From Streptococcus sp. S1 (lineage in GTDB: Bacteria > Bacillota > Bacilli > Lactobacillales > Streptococcaceae), in contig NZ_CP139418.1 in NCBI RefSeq assembly GCF_034137685.1, positions 1,887,001 through 1,951,000 on the forward strand: a stretch of DNA of 64,000 nt, read 5' to 3'. The position numbers and the translations under genes are program-made. The notes beneath the pieces were generated by a model. The model had not been told where the DNA came from. It made no database searches and saw only the letters and a program-made list of their open reading frames with translations. Shown piece by piece: positions 48,209 through 56,774 of this stretch (positions within the stretch are counted from its first letter, which is position 1; every line of letters begins with the position of its first letter).

Positions 48209-48334
48209 GGCTAACAAACTATTTTGTTTTGCTTATGGACGACTTACAGCTTTTGGTTTTTTACTGGGTAAAGATTTCTGAAATATAAAGACCAAAGTTC
48301 AAGAAGTTGATATCTTTTGTTTTATCAAAGGATT

Positions 48335-48368
48335 TTAAAAAACCGAGAACGAAACTGTCCTCGGTTTT
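48335..48368 (-). terminator. Terminator of the aldo/keto reductase gene
   Basis: A 12-bp stem with one mismatch (48339-48350 with 48357-48368) and a U-rich tail on the minus strand. Confidence 0.85.
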
Positions 48369-48391
48369 CATTAATGAATAGAAATTCTCTT

Positions 48392-49234
48392 TTAAAAATC
48401 TTTGGTGTCTGGATCTGGTGCACCTGCTTCAACCGGAAGATGACGAAGGAGTTCCACATCATCTGCCGTCAATTCAAAATCAAAGCAATTTAAATTACTC
48501 GCAATCCGCTCAGGCGTAACCGATTTGGGCAATGGAAGGAAACCTTCTTGCAAACTCCAAGCCAGGGCTAGTTGAGCAACGGTCTTTCCATATTTAGTAG
48601 CCATTTCTTTTACTTGTTCATTTTGGAACAATTCTCCTTGGCCAAAAGGTCCCCAAGCCTCTAATAAAATGCCATGCTTGCGACTCGCTGCAATGGCTTC
48701 GCTTTGGTAAACCCCAGGTGCTAGACGAATTTGGTTCACAGACGGAATGACCCGAGCTGTTTCAAGGAGGGCTTCCAAATGATGAGGCAGAAAATTGCTA
48801 ATACCAATAGCTCGAACCTTGCCAGCAGCTAGCATATCTTCCATTGCTCGCCAAACCTCAGCATTCCGTTCTTTCCAAGCATCATTTTCTCGAAGGGGCT
48901 TTGGATTTGGCCAATGAATCAAATAAAGATCGACATAGTCCAAGCCCAGTTTCTCAAGAGACTCGTCCAAAGCAACTTGAGCATCTTCATAGGTGTGATG
49001 AGTATTCCAAAGTTTGCTGGTAATAAACAGGTCTTCGCGCGCAAGACCACTATCCTTGATGGCCCGACCAACACTCTCTTCATTTTGATAAATCGCAGCT
49101 GTATCGATATGGCGATAACCTGCTTTTAAAGCAGCTAAAACAGCTTGATAGGCTTCTTCTCCATCCGCTGCTTTCCAAGTTCCAAATCCCAATACAGGAA
49201 TCTCCACCCCATTATTTAAACGATAATGATTCAT
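48392..49234 (-). CDS. Aldo/keto reductase
   Basis: A 280-residue NADPH-dependent oxidoreductase of the AKR5 type. The catalytic tetrad can be traced: D and Y in RHIDTAAIYQNEESVGRAI, K in FITSKLWNTHH and H in YLIHWPNP. Cofactor motifs are LALAWSLQEG and PKSVTPERIASN. Substrates are probably small aldehydes such as methylglyoxal or keto-sugars; this is family knowledge. Its start overlaps the upstream small membrane protein gene by 4 nt. Confidence 0.92.
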   Translation of the reverse strand: MNHYRLNNGVEIPVLGFGTWKAADGEEAYQAVLAALKAGYRHIDTAAIYQNEESVGRAIKDSGLAREDLFITSKLWNTHHTYEDAQVALDESLEKLGLDYVDLYLIHWPNPKPLRENDAWKERNAEVWRAMEDMLAAGKVRAIGISNFLPHHLEALLETARVIPSVNQIRLAPGVYQSEAIAASRKHGILLEAWGPFGQGELFQNEQVKEMATKYGKTVAQLALAWSLQEGFLPLPKSVTPERIASNLNCFDFELTADDVELLRHLPVEAGAPDPDTKDF

Positions 49235-49449
49235 TTTTTCTTTCCTTTCTTCGATTTCGGTTTCTTAGGCCCTCGAAGCTTGAGCTCTGGCTTAAAAATA
49301 TTCTTCTTGGTTGGCTCCATCTTCTTGCTATAAAAACTATAGAGTAAAAATGCCCCACCAACAATCACAATAAAGATATTTTTTCTAACAATCCCATAGA
49401 GCAAGAAAAAAATTCCCATCAATAAAAAACGTATATCAATCGCCTTCAT
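49231..49449 (-). CDS. Small membrane protein with basic tail
   Basis: A 72-residue protein with two hydrophobic helices close together (about 6-21 and 24-40) and a strongly basic C-terminus (KKPKSKKGKKK). I do not recognise a named family. It is the first gene of a two-gene unit with the aldo/keto reductase (4-nt overlap) and has its own promoter at 49474-49502. GAGGT precedes the ATG. A membrane-anchored, nucleic-acid- or lipid-contacting tail is possible but unproven. Confidence 0.75.
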   Translation of the reverse strand: MKAIDIRFLLMGIFFLLYGIVRKNIFIVIVGGAFLLYSFYSKKMEPTKKNIFKPELKLRGPKKPKSKKGKKK

Positions 49450-49473
49450 AAGCTACCTCACATTTCAATTCCC

Positions 49474-49502
49474 ATTATAGCATGAAAAGGCAGCATTCAC
49501 AA
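49474..49502 (-). promoter_or_regulatory. Promoter of the small membrane protein-aldo/keto reductase unit
   Basis: Minus strand TTGTGA (49497-49502), 17-nt spacer, TATAAT (49474-49479) with a TGC extension. Confidence 0.65.
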
Positions 49503-49565
49503 AATTGTACTACCATTGGTAAACAAAAAGACCATCCAGAATGTTTAACTCCCATGAATACCTCA

Positions 49566-49596
49566 CAAAAACCTCTCTAGGTATGACCTAGAGAGG
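49566..49596 (-). terminator. nagA terminator
   Basis: An 11-bp perfect stem CCTCTCTAGGT/ACCTAGAGAGG with loop ATG, followed by U residues on the minus strand. Confidence 0.9.
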
Positions 49597-49622
49597 AATT
49601 GTTCGTTCTTTAATTTTTGAAT

Positions 49623-50780
49623 CTAGTTGGCAGCTTGGTAACGTTTGACTCCATCAAGATAGGTCGCAACCAGATCCAAATTTTGGTCAAGTACGATGAA
49701 GTCCGCATCATATCCTTCACGGATTTGACCACAAACATCATCAATATGGACTGATTTTGCCGGATTGAGGCTGGCCATCATCACTGCTTCGTGAGGGTTA
49801 GCAATTCCCCACTCTACAACATTTTTTAATCCATCTTTCAATTTCAAGATTGAGCCAGCTAGATTACCAGTTGATTTCAAGCGAGCCGTCCCTTCAGCAA
49901 CCACAACTGGGAATTCCCCAAGCATGTAGTCCCCATCTTCTAAGCCCCCGGCTGTCATACAGTCAGTTATCAAGGCAACATTTTCTTTCCCTTTTTGTTT
50001 CATCAGGATATCACACGCTAGAGGATCAACGTGATGGCCATCACAGATCAACTCTGCTGTAGTATGAGGCAACTCATACATGGCACCAACCATACCGAGT
50101 TCACGGTGCGTCAAACCACGCATACCATTGTAGGCATGCACCCAGACACTCGCACCTGCATCTACCGCTTTTTTAGCTTCTTCAAAAGTTGCATTGGAGT
50201 GTCCAAGGGCGACTGTCACTCCTTCTCCTGTAATGGTCCGAACAAAGTCTTCCACCCCTTCACGCTCAGGAGCAAGGGCAATCTTATTCAACAGACCATT
50301 GGCAGCTTTTTGCCAAGCCCGGAATTCTTCCATACTTGGATCCTTCATATAAGCTGGGTTTTGAGCTCCCTTGTATTTTTCTGTAAAATAAGGGCCTTCA
50401 AAATAAATCCCGCGAATCTTGGCTCCTGTTGCTTCTTTGTATCGTGCACCGATATTTTCAGTTACTGCCAAAAGTTGTTCGTAAGAGGAAGTCAAGGTCG
50501 TAGGCAAAAAGCTCGTAACCCCTGTACTCAAGAGACCTTCACTCATGGTATGGAGAGTGCCTTCGATATTGTTATCCATCACATCTACCCCACCAAAACC
50601 GTGAATATGGGTATCTACGAGACCTGGCGCAATGCTGTAACCAGAATAATCCAGTACATTCGCACCTTCTGGTAAGCTTTCCACATGTTTTCCAAACTTG
50701 CCATCAACAAGCTCCAAATAGCCTCCGCGGCGAACCCCATGTGGGTAATAAAATTGATCTGCTTTAATATATGTAGACAT
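49623..50780 (-). CDS. nagA: N-acetylglucosamine-6-phosphate deacetylase
   Basis: A 385-residue amidohydrolase that removes acetate from GlcNAc-6-phosphate, feeding wall amino sugar to glycolysis or back to wall synthesis. Metal and substrate motifs are GLVDTHIHGFGGVDVMD, EGPYF, VALGHSNATFEE, HAYNGM and ITDCMTAGG. It is alone, with a strong promoter overlapped by a cre-like site (50832-50860), so catabolite repression is expected. nagB is not in this window. Confidence 0.96.
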   Translation of the reverse strand: MSTYIKADQFYYPHGVRRGGYLELVDGKFGKHVESLPEGANVLDYSGYSIAPGLVDTHIHGFGGVDVMDNNIEGTLHTMSEGLLSTGVTSFLPTTLTSSYEQLLAVTENIGARYKEATGAKIRGIYFEGPYFTEKYKGAQNPAYMKDPSMEEFRAWQKAANGLLNKIALAPEREGVEDFVRTITGEGVTVALGHSNATFEEAKKAVDAGASVWVHAYNGMRGLTHRELGMVGAMYELPHTTAELICDGHHVDPLACDILMKQKGKENVALITDCMTAGGLEDGDYMLGEFPVVVAEGTARLKSTGNLAGSILKLKDGLKNVVEWGIANPHEAVMMASLNPAKSVHIDDVCGQIREGYDADFIVLDQNLDLVATYLDGVKRYQAAN

Positions 50781-50831
50781 AAAATCGTCCTTTCCATTGT
50801 AGAAACAAACGTTCCTTTTTTATTCATACAT

Positions 50832-50860
50832 ATTATAACGCTTTCAGTTTCATTTGTAAA
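50832..50860 (-). promoter_or_regulatory. nagA promoter with overlapping cre-like operator
   Basis: Minus strand TTTACA (50855-50860), 17-nt spacer, TATAAT (50832-50837). TGAAAGCGTTATAA (50833-50846) matches the cre consensus with one mismatch and overlaps the -10 box. The 15-nt core is identical to that at hpf. Confidence 0.78.
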
Positions 50861-50892
50861 TGGTATAGACCTATTTTTGGATAGAATCCAAT

Positions 50893-50925
50893 AAAAACAG
50901 AGCAAGCTTCCTACTTACTCTGTTT
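50893..50925 (-). terminator. Na/Pi transporter gene terminator
   Basis: Stem AAACAGAG/CTCTGTTT with an inner AAG/CTT pair and a U run on the minus strand. Confidence 0.8.
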
Positions 50926-50933
50926 GACGTTCA

Positions 50934-52565
50934 TTAAATTTGCTCTATTTGTACTTTTTCAGCTAGATTCAGGGCATGGTCCGCGACACGTGTATAGTGA
51001 GAAATGATATCAATAAAGTTCACTCCTGCTTGCGGCGTACATTCGCCTTGGTTCAAACGACGTATATGAGTTTTCCGTAGTCTTTTCTCCAACTTTTCAA
51101 TTGCCTCGTGACGTGCTACTAGTTGGTTTGCAAGACTCACATCATTGTTCTCAACAGCTTTTAAGGCATCCTCTACAAACTCATGAGTTTGGTTGTAAAT
51201 ATCTTCCAATTCAGCCAAGGCCGCTTCTGAAAAGACGACTTTCTTACGAATTAAATAATCAGTCAGATTGATCAAGGCTTCCGCGTGATCTCCAATCCGC
51301 TCCAAATCCCGTGAGGAATCTAAGATATTGGTGAGAACTTCACTTTCTCTCGGACTCAAGGCTTCACTCGACAAACGAATCAAGTAGCGAGTTAAATCCT
51401 CATCAATGGTATTAATGGCTTCTTCTGTCTTATGTCCCTTTTCAGCTGTTTTTTCATTTTGATGAACAATATAATCATAAGAGAGATTAAAAGCTTTGTC
51501 TGCATATCCACCTAAATGAAGCAACTCTTTTTTCGCATTTCCTAGAGCAATCGAAGGCGCTTGAGTGATCAAGTTTTCATCCAAGTAGAGCGGCTCATAT
51601 TTGACAACCTCATCCTCACCAGGAATCAGTTTGGTTACAAAGTATGCCAAAGCTCCAATGAATGGGAACTGGATGATGGTATTGGTTATATTAAAGGTTC
51701 CGTGAGCAAAGGCTATGGTCATTTCTGGGGATAAATGAAGAGTCGTTTCAAACCATTGAATCAAAGAGGTAAACGGAACAAGGAAGACAAGACAGATAAT
51801 GGTTCCGATAACATTAAAGGCTACATGGGCACCTGCCACACGTTTGGCCGCAATATTAGCTCCCAAGGAAGCAATGATAGCTGTAATGGTCGTTCCGATA
51901 TTATCACCAAAGAGAACTGGGAGGGCTCCTTTCAGGTCAATCAAATGACTAGCATAGAGATTTTGCAAGATACCAATGGTTGCAGAAGAGGCCTGAATCA
52001 AAAGTGTTAAGCCTGATCCAACAAAGACACCCAAGATAGGACTTTTACTTAACTGCACCATATAGTCACGAAAGACTTGCAAATCTTTAAGAGGTTCCAT
52101 ATCCCCACTCATCAAGTTGAGGGCAAAGAAGATACCACCGACACCAAAAACGATTCGTCCAACATTATTAACCAAACGATTTTTGGTAAAGAAGAGACAA
52201 ACCGCTCCGATAAAGAGCATGGGAAGAGCGTAGTCTCCTAATTTAAAACCAATGATAAAGGAGGTAATAGTCGTTCCAATATTGGCCCCCATAACAATAC
52301 CAATAGCTTGACGGAGGGTTAGAAGTCCTGCACTCACCAGACCGACCGTAATCACTGTAACCCCTGAACTCGACTGAATCAAGGCAGTCATCCCAATCCC
52401 TACTAGAACCCCTAGAAAGGGATTACTCGTATATTTATCAATATAGTATCGAAGTCGATCTCCTGCAGCCTGTTGCAAGCCTTCTCCCATGGTTTTAATA
52501 CTATAGAGAAAGAGCCCCAGCCCTCCCAAAAAGTTAAATACAATTTCCTGCCAGTTAATCGACAT
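50934..52565 (-). CDS. Na+/phosphate cotransporter family protein with PhoU-like domain
   Basis: A 543-residue protein. The membrane part (about 1-310) has the two inverted repeats of the NptA/SLC34 family, each with a QSSS-type motif (MTALIQSSSGVTVITVG and LTLLIQASSATIGILQ) and GANIGTT / GDNIGTT. The last 200 residues form a PhoU-like helical domain (ETVLTNIL... type helices, RDLERIGDHAEALINLTDY). It probably moves phosphate with sodium. The start at 52565 is chosen because GGAGG lies 7 nt upstream; the ATG at 52571 is too close to that site. Confidence 0.92.
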   Translation of the reverse strand: MSINWQEIVFNFLGGLGLFLYSIKTMGEGLQQAAGDRLRYYIDKYTSNPFLGVLVGIGMTALIQSSSGVTVITVGLVSAGLLTLRQAIGIVMGANIGTTITSFIIGFKLGDYALPMLFIGAVCLFFTKNRLVNNVGRIVFGVGGIFFALNLMSGDMEPLKDLQVFRDYMVQLSKSPILGVFVGSGLTLLIQASSATIGILQNLYASHLIDLKGALPVLFGDNIGTTITAIIASLGANIAAKRVAGAHVAFNVIGTIICLVFLVPFTSLIQWFETTLHLSPEMTIAFAHGTFNITNTIIQFPFIGALAYFVTKLIPGEDEVVKYEPLYLDENLITQAPSIALGNAKKELLHLGGYADKAFNLSYDYIVHQNEKTAEKGHKTEEAINTIDEDLTRYLIRLSSEALSPRESEVLTNILDSSRDLERIGDHAEALINLTDYLIRKKVVFSEAALAELEDIYNQTHEFVEDALKAVENNDVSLANQLVARHEAIEKLEKRLRKTHIRRLNQGECTPQAGVNFIDIISHYTRVADHALNLAEKVQIEQI

Positions 52566-52704
52566 GTTCATTCCTCCAAATTTGAGATCAGAAATAAAAC
52601 TCCTCTCCTATTGTAAAGGATAATTTCCAATCACACAAGAGATTTCTGTAAATTTCTATTATTTTTTGAAACCGTTTTTTCCTTCTGTTTTATTTTCCTC
52701 GTTT

Positions 52705-52741
52705 TAAGAGCCAAAAAAAGAGGGTGGAAAATTTCCAACCC
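52705..52741 (-). terminator. Terminator, left copy of a 17-bp direct repeat
   Basis: On the minus strand GGGTTGGAAATTTTCCACCC folds and is followed by CTCTTTTTTT. It contains the complement of GTGGAAAATTTCCAACC (52724-52740), which recurs at 52996-53012. Confidence 0.8.
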
Positions 52742-53012
52742 GAGACTGTAGACAAACTATTCTTTTTTATAAATCTAATAAATTCTATAAAAAGAAATGT
52801 TACTCGTTAGAGTGATTCAATCATCTACTGAAACTTTTCGTCGTGAGAAAAGTACCTGAAACTTAATAGTTTCAGGTACTCGGAATTATTGAGACCTTAG
52901 GCTCAATAATTAGTCATGGAACTTCGAAGAAGTTCGCTGACGTCCGTACTCACCTAAGGAAAGTTTCTAAGAAGACTTTGTCTTTCAATCTGGGCGTGGA
53001 AAATTTCCAACC
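52724..53012. repeat. 17-bp direct repeats flanking the structured element
   Basis: GTGGAAAATTTCCAACC occurs at 52724-52740 and again at 52996-53012. About 255 bp lie between, containing an AT-rich hairpin (near 52764-52796) and the cloverleaf element. The right copy adjoins the rbfA stop codon; the left copy still has a U tract. The 444-bp gap 52572-53015 holds no convincing frame. Confidence 0.85.
52830..52967 (+). repeat. Cloverleaf-like structured element upstream of the Na/Pi transporter gene
   Basis: Closing stem GAAACTTT/AAAGTTTC (52830-52837 with 52960-52967) encloses three perfect hairpins. They are 13 bp (52851-52863 with 52868-52880), 10 bp with loop ACCTTAGG (52884-52893 with 52102+800 offset, i.e. 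52902-52911), and 7 bp with loop GAA (52919-52925 with 52929-52935). It matches the design of 46798-46931 but lies on the strand opposite to both flanking genes. Confidence 0.75.
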
Positions 53013-53015
53013 TCT

Positions 53016-53366
53016 CTAGTCTTTGTTCAAATTGCGTAACATCTCATCGATCTTGTTACCGTATTCGATAGACTCGTCTTTGACAAAAGTAAGATCCGGA
53101 ATCTTGTACAGTTTCAAATTCCGACCTAATTCACGCTTGATGGTTCCTGTTGCTTTTTCAAGGCCTGTCTGAGCCTTTTGATTGTCTGAAGCCAAATCAC
53201 TCATAATTGAATAATACACTTTGGCCATAGACAAATCACCTAGCATTTGAACATCCGTAATGGTGACGCCTTGAACACGCGGGTCACGGACTTTCTTTTG
53301 TAAAATCTCATTTACTTCACGCTTGATTTCCATCCCTACTCGGTCTGTCCGAAAATGACTTGCCAT
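53016..53366 (-). CDS. rbfA: Ribosome-binding factor A
   Basis: A 116-residue KH-like protein that binds the 30S subunit and helps mature the 5' end of 16S rRNA, especially in the cold. Its start [30 protein letters not shown] and the [20 protein letters not shown] strand are typical. It is the last gene of the nusA-infB operon and is separated from infB by a terminator-like hairpin, so its level is probably set by read-through. Confidence 0.96.
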   Translation of the reverse strand: MASHFRTDRVGMEIKREVNEILQKKVRDPRVQGVTITDVQMLGDLSMAKVYYSIMSDLASDNQKAQTGLEKATGTIKRELGRNLKLYKIPDLTFVKDESIEYGNKIDEMLRNLNKD

Positions 53367-53391
53367 AGGAACTCCTTTCTGCTCTGTGTTT

Positions 53392-53431
53392 AAAAACTAG
53401 GAAATCAGAGGAGAACCCTCTTTTTTCCTAG
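53392..53431 (-). terminator. Hairpin between infB and rbfA
   Basis: CTAGGAAA/TTTCCTAG (53397-53404 with 53424-53431) with an inner GAGG/CCTC pair, followed by five U residues on the minus strand. Probably a partial terminator inside the operon. Confidence 0.65.
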
Positions 53432-53440
53432 TCAGCTTGC

Positions 53441-56155
53441 TTATTTTTTAATTTCTTCCATGATGTAGGCTTCGATGGTATCATCTGTCTTGATATCATT
53501 GTAACCTTCAATCATCAATCCACCTTCACGACCATTTGTGATCTCTTTGACATCATCTTTGAAGTGTTTCAAGCTTGCAAGAGCTCCGTCATAGATCACG
53601 ACACCGTCACGAATGACACGGACTTTGGAATCACGTGTAACCTTACCACTGAGGACCATAAATCCACCGATGGTACCCACCTTAGAGACCTTAAAGGTTT
53701 CGCGAATAACTGCTTCCCCGATGACTTTCTCTTCGAACTCAGGATCCAACATACCCTTCATGGCATCTTCCATTTCTTCAATCACTTTGTAGATAATTGA
53801 GTGAAGACGGATTTCCACCTCGTCAGCTTCAGCTTGTTGACGTGCTTGTGGAGTAGGACGGACGTTAAATCCGATGATGAAGGCATTTGAAGCTTCTGCA
53901 AGGGTCACGTCTGATTCGTTGATGGCACCAACCGCTGAGTGAACGATGGTCACTTTCACACCTTCTACTTCAATCTTTTGAAGGGAAGCAGCAAGGGCTT
54001 CAACCGAACCTTGGACATCGGCTTTAATGATGACATTAACAGATTTCACTTCCCCAGCCTTCAAGGTATCAAAGAGGTTTTCAAGGCTGACGCGGTTGGT
54101 TGCTTGACGTTGTTTCATCAGAGCACGTTTGGCACGTTCTTCACCGGCCGCACGCGCAGATTTCTCATCTTCATATACTGCGAAGTGGTCACCCGCCATT
54201 GGCGCTTCGTTCAAACCAGTGATAGAAACCGGAGTAGATGGTCCTGCTACCTTCACACGACGGCCAAGGTCATTGGTCATGGCACGGACACGTCCAAAGG
54301 TATTTCCGACAACGATTGGGTCTTGGACATTCAAGGTACCTTGTTGAACAAGGAGGGTTGCCACCGCACCTTTTCCTTTATCCAAACGCGCTTCGATAAC
54401 GGTACCGATGGCACGAACAGTTGGATCTGCCTTGAGTTCTTGGATTTCGGCCACAAGAAGGACAGTTTCCAACAACTCATCGATGTTTTGGTTGAACTTG
54501 GCTGAGATTTCTACAAACTCAGAATCTCCACCCCAGGCAGTTGACATCACACCGTGTTCAGCCAATTCACCGATTACACGCTCTGGATTGGCACCTGGTT
54601 TATCAATCTTGTTGATGGCCACAATGATTGGAACATTGGCAGCTTTTGAGTGGTTGATAGCTTCGATAGTTTGAGGCATAACCCCGTCATCTGCCGCTAC
54701 GACCAAAATGGTAATATCAGTAACAGAGGCACCACGCGCCCGCATAGAAGTAAAGGCCGCGTGTCCAGGTGTATCCAAGAAGGTAATCTTCTTGCCATTT
54801 TCAACGATTTGGTAGGCACCGATATGCTGAGTGATCCCACCAGCTTCACCTGTCGCCACACGGGAGTTACGAAGGGTATCCAAAAGGGTTGTCTTACCAT
54901 GGTCAACGTGTCCCATGATGGTGACAACTGGTGGGCGTTCTACCAACTCATCCGGATTCAAGTAACCATCTTCAACGAAGAAGCGTTCGATATCGGCATT
55001 GTCCACTTCAACCTTTTTCTTGGCTTCAATTCCATAATCCACCATCAAGAGTTCAATCGTATCTCCATCCAGCGATTGGTTTTGAGTCGCCATGACTCCC
55101 ATCATAAAGAGTTTCTTGACGATTTCAGCAGGTTCACGCTTGATCCGTTTTGCGATTTCTGCAACCGTCATTCCATCCGTATACTCAAATTCACTTGGTA
55201 ATTCATGGAATTTACGCTCTGTTACTGGTTTTGGAGCATCATTACGGTTGTTCTTTCCTTTTTTATTCTTCTTACTGTTATTCCAGTTACTATTTTTCTG
55301 ATTTCTCACTTGATTTTGACTATTTCGATTCCTTTGTTGTTTTCTTGGACCATCTTCTTCACGATCAAAATCATCGCGTTTCTTATCTGGTCGCGCTTGT
55401 TTCTTCCGACGTGTATCGACTTGAGCTGGAGTAGCGGCAACAACTGGTTTTGTATGGTTCTCAACAGCTGGCTCCTGTACAAGTGCGTTCACTTCTGGTG
55501 CTTCTACCCGTTTCCGGCGCTGTTGACGTTCTTGTTCTGCTTTTGCAGCTTGTTGTTTGTAGCGATCTTCACTTCCACGTGCGTACTCAGCATGTTGTTC
55601 AGCTTTCAGTGCTGCTGCACGCGCTTTGAAATCAACTTTTGGTGCCACTTGGGGTTGTTCACCACGTCTTTGATCTGGTCGGTTATTGCGACGATCAGAT
55701 CCTTGATTTCGTTGTTCATTTCGCTCTTGTGGTCGTTGATTTCGATTGTCACCATTTCGCTGATTGTCCTTGCGATCGCGTTTTGGACGGTTATCTTGTT
55801 GTTTTCTGCGTTCAGCTTGCTCTTTTGCACGTGCTTCTCGTTCCGCTTTAAAGTTACGACTCTTTGGTTTAACAGCTGGTGTTACTGATTTTGTCTCAGT
55901 TGCCTCTTCTTTTTTGACGGGTGCTGCTTCTTTTTTCTCTGCGACAGCCGTTGTCTTGGCAGCCACTTCTGCTACTTTCTTTTCGACTGTTTCCTTTTTC
56001 GCTGCAAAGCTCTTGATCAACTTTTCAGCAACATCAGTATCGACACTAGATGCATGACTCTTGACGTCAAAACCTAATTCTTTCGCACGAGTGACGACTT
56101 CCTTACTTTCCTTGCCCAATTCTTTGGCAATTTCGTATAATCTTTTCTTAGACAA
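53441..56155 (-). CDS. infB: Translation initiation factor IF-2
   Basis: A 904-residue GTPase that brings initiator fMet-tRNA to the 30S subunit. The first 50 residues are the IF2_N domain ([23 protein letters not shown]). A long, low-complexity Gln/Asn/Arg/Lys-rich region follows (to about 310), then a second IF2_N-like segment, the G domain with [22 protein letters not shown] and NKIDKPGAN, and the C-terminal beta-barrel and tRNA-binding domains. The composition of the linker causes large antisense open frames that are not genes. It starts 16 bp after ylxQ. Confidence 0.97.
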   Translation of the reverse strand: MSKKRLYEIAKELGKESKEVVTRAKELGFDVKSHASSVDTDVAEKLIKSFAAKKETVEKKVAEVAAKTTAVAEKKEAAPVKKEEATETKSVTPAVKPKSRNFKAEREARAKEQAERRKQQDNRPKRDRKDNQRNGDNRNQRPQERNEQRNQGSDRRNNRPDQRRGEQPQVAPKVDFKARAAALKAEQHAEYARGSEDRYKQQAAKAEQERQQRRKRVEAPEVNALVQEPAVENHTKPVVAATPAQVDTRRKKQARPDKKRDDFDREEDGPRKQQRNRNSQNQVRNQKNSNWNNSKKNKKGKNNRNDAPKPVTERKFHELPSEFEYTDGMTVAEIAKRIKREPAEIVKKLFMMGVMATQNQSLDGDTIELLMVDYGIEAKKKVEVDNADIERFFVEDGYLNPDELVERPPVVTIMGHVDHGKTTLLDTLRNSRVATGEAGGITQHIGAYQIVENGKKITFLDTPGHAAFTSMRARGASVTDITILVVAADDGVMPQTIEAINHSKAANVPIIVAINKIDKPGANPERVIGELAEHGVMSTAWGGDSEFVEISAKFNQNIDELLETVLLVAEIQELKADPTVRAIGTVIEARLDKGKGAVATLLVQQGTLNVQDPIVVGNTFGRVRAMTNDLGRRVKVAGPSTPVSITGLNEAPMAGDHFAVYEDEKSARAAGEERAKRALMKQRQATNRVSLENLFDTLKAGEVKSVNVIIKADVQGSVEALAASLQKIEVEGVKVTIVHSAVGAINESDVTLAEASNAFIIGFNVRPTPQARQQAEADEVEIRLHSIIYKVIEEMEDAMKGMLDPEFEEKVIGEAVIRETFKVSKVGTIGGFMVLSGKVTRDSKVRVIRDGVVIYDGALASLKHFKDDVKEITNGREGGLMIEGYNDIKTDDTIEAYIMEEIKK

Positions 56156-56171
56156 TTGCTGTCCTCCTCTT

Positions 56172-56471
56172 CTATTCCATAAGAGACCTCATTTTCTTTG
56201 AAAATCCAGCATCTACAACGGCGACGACCTTACGGGCACGTCCGATTGCAGTGCTTAATTCTAGTGTTGAAAACACGGTAGATACTTGAACCTCATAATA
56301 GCGACCCTTATCTGTCACCTTTTTTGTCAGGTTACTAGCTGCATCATTTGCCAGAAAAACTAATTTTGCTTTTTCTTCCTGGATTGCTTTGATCACGAGT
56401 TCTTCTCCAGAAATGAGTTTTCCTGCTCTTTGCGCCAAGCCCAACAAATTACTTATCTTTTGCTTATTCAA
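56172..56471 (-). CDS. L7Ae-family RNA-binding protein (YlxQ)
   Basis: A 99-residue L7Ae/L30e-fold protein ([43 protein letters not shown]) of the YlxQ family, found in nusA-infB operons of Firmicutes. L7Ae proteins bind kink-turn RNA, but the target of YlxQ in the cell is not established. It overlaps rnpM by 8 nt, so translation is coupled. Confidence 0.93.
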   Translation of the reverse strand: MNKQKISNLLGLAQRAGKLISGEELVIKAIQEEKAKLVFLANDAASNLTKKVTDKGRYYEVQVSTVFSTLELSTAIGRARKVVAVVDAGFSKKMRSLME

Positions 56472-56760
56472 GGCCTAACTCTCTTCTCTTCACCTTATGA
56501 TCTACATAAGCGATCAATTCATCATAGAAAGCTTCTTCCACTTCCATATTAAAGCTACGATTAAAAACTTTCTTTTTCTTAGCAAGTGTCGCTTCTTCAT
56601 TGTCTAGCTTGATGTAAGCACCTCGACCATTGGCTTTGCCAGTTGGATCGATAAAGACTTGTCCTTCTTTATTTTTGACAATGCGGAGCAAATCGCGCTT
56701 ATCAATAATTTCATTTGAAACGACAGATTTTCTTAAAGGGATTTTTCTTGTTTTTACCAT
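56464..56760 (-). CDS. rnpM: YlxR / RnpM, RNase P modulator
   Basis: A 98-residue basic protein of the YlxR (DUF448) family. It has TRKIPLRKSVVSNEIIDKRDLLRIVKNKEGQVFIDPTGKANGRGAYI, the conserved Arg-rich and GRGAY motifs. In B. subtilis the protein binds RNase P RNA and lowers its activity, hence RnpM. It lies 14 bp after nusA. The RNA it would bind, rnpB, is in this same window at 24.5-24.9 kb. Confidence 0.92.
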   Translation of the reverse strand: MVKTRKIPLRKSVVSNEIIDKRDLLRIVKNKEGQVFIDPTGKANGRGAYIKLDNEEATLAKKKKVFNRSFNMEVEEAFYDELIAYVDHKVKRRELGLE

Positions 56761-56774
56761 TTTCCCTTCCTCTC

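Noticed and set aside
48209..48334. Small RNA or short gene between the aldo/keto reductase terminator and the glyQS promoter
   Set aside because: No promoter with good spacing, no coding frame with a ribosome site, and no structure beyond the flanking hairpins.
50031..50675. 214-codon plus-strand frame opposite nagA
   Set aside because: It lies wholly inside nagA, has no promoter or ribosome site and no family motif; a shadow of codon bias.
55205..55888. 227-codon plus-strand frame opposite infB
   Set aside because: It mirrors the low-complexity Gln/Asn/Arg linker of IF-2; the product is an improbable hydrophobic Leu/Phe/Ser string with no ribosome site.
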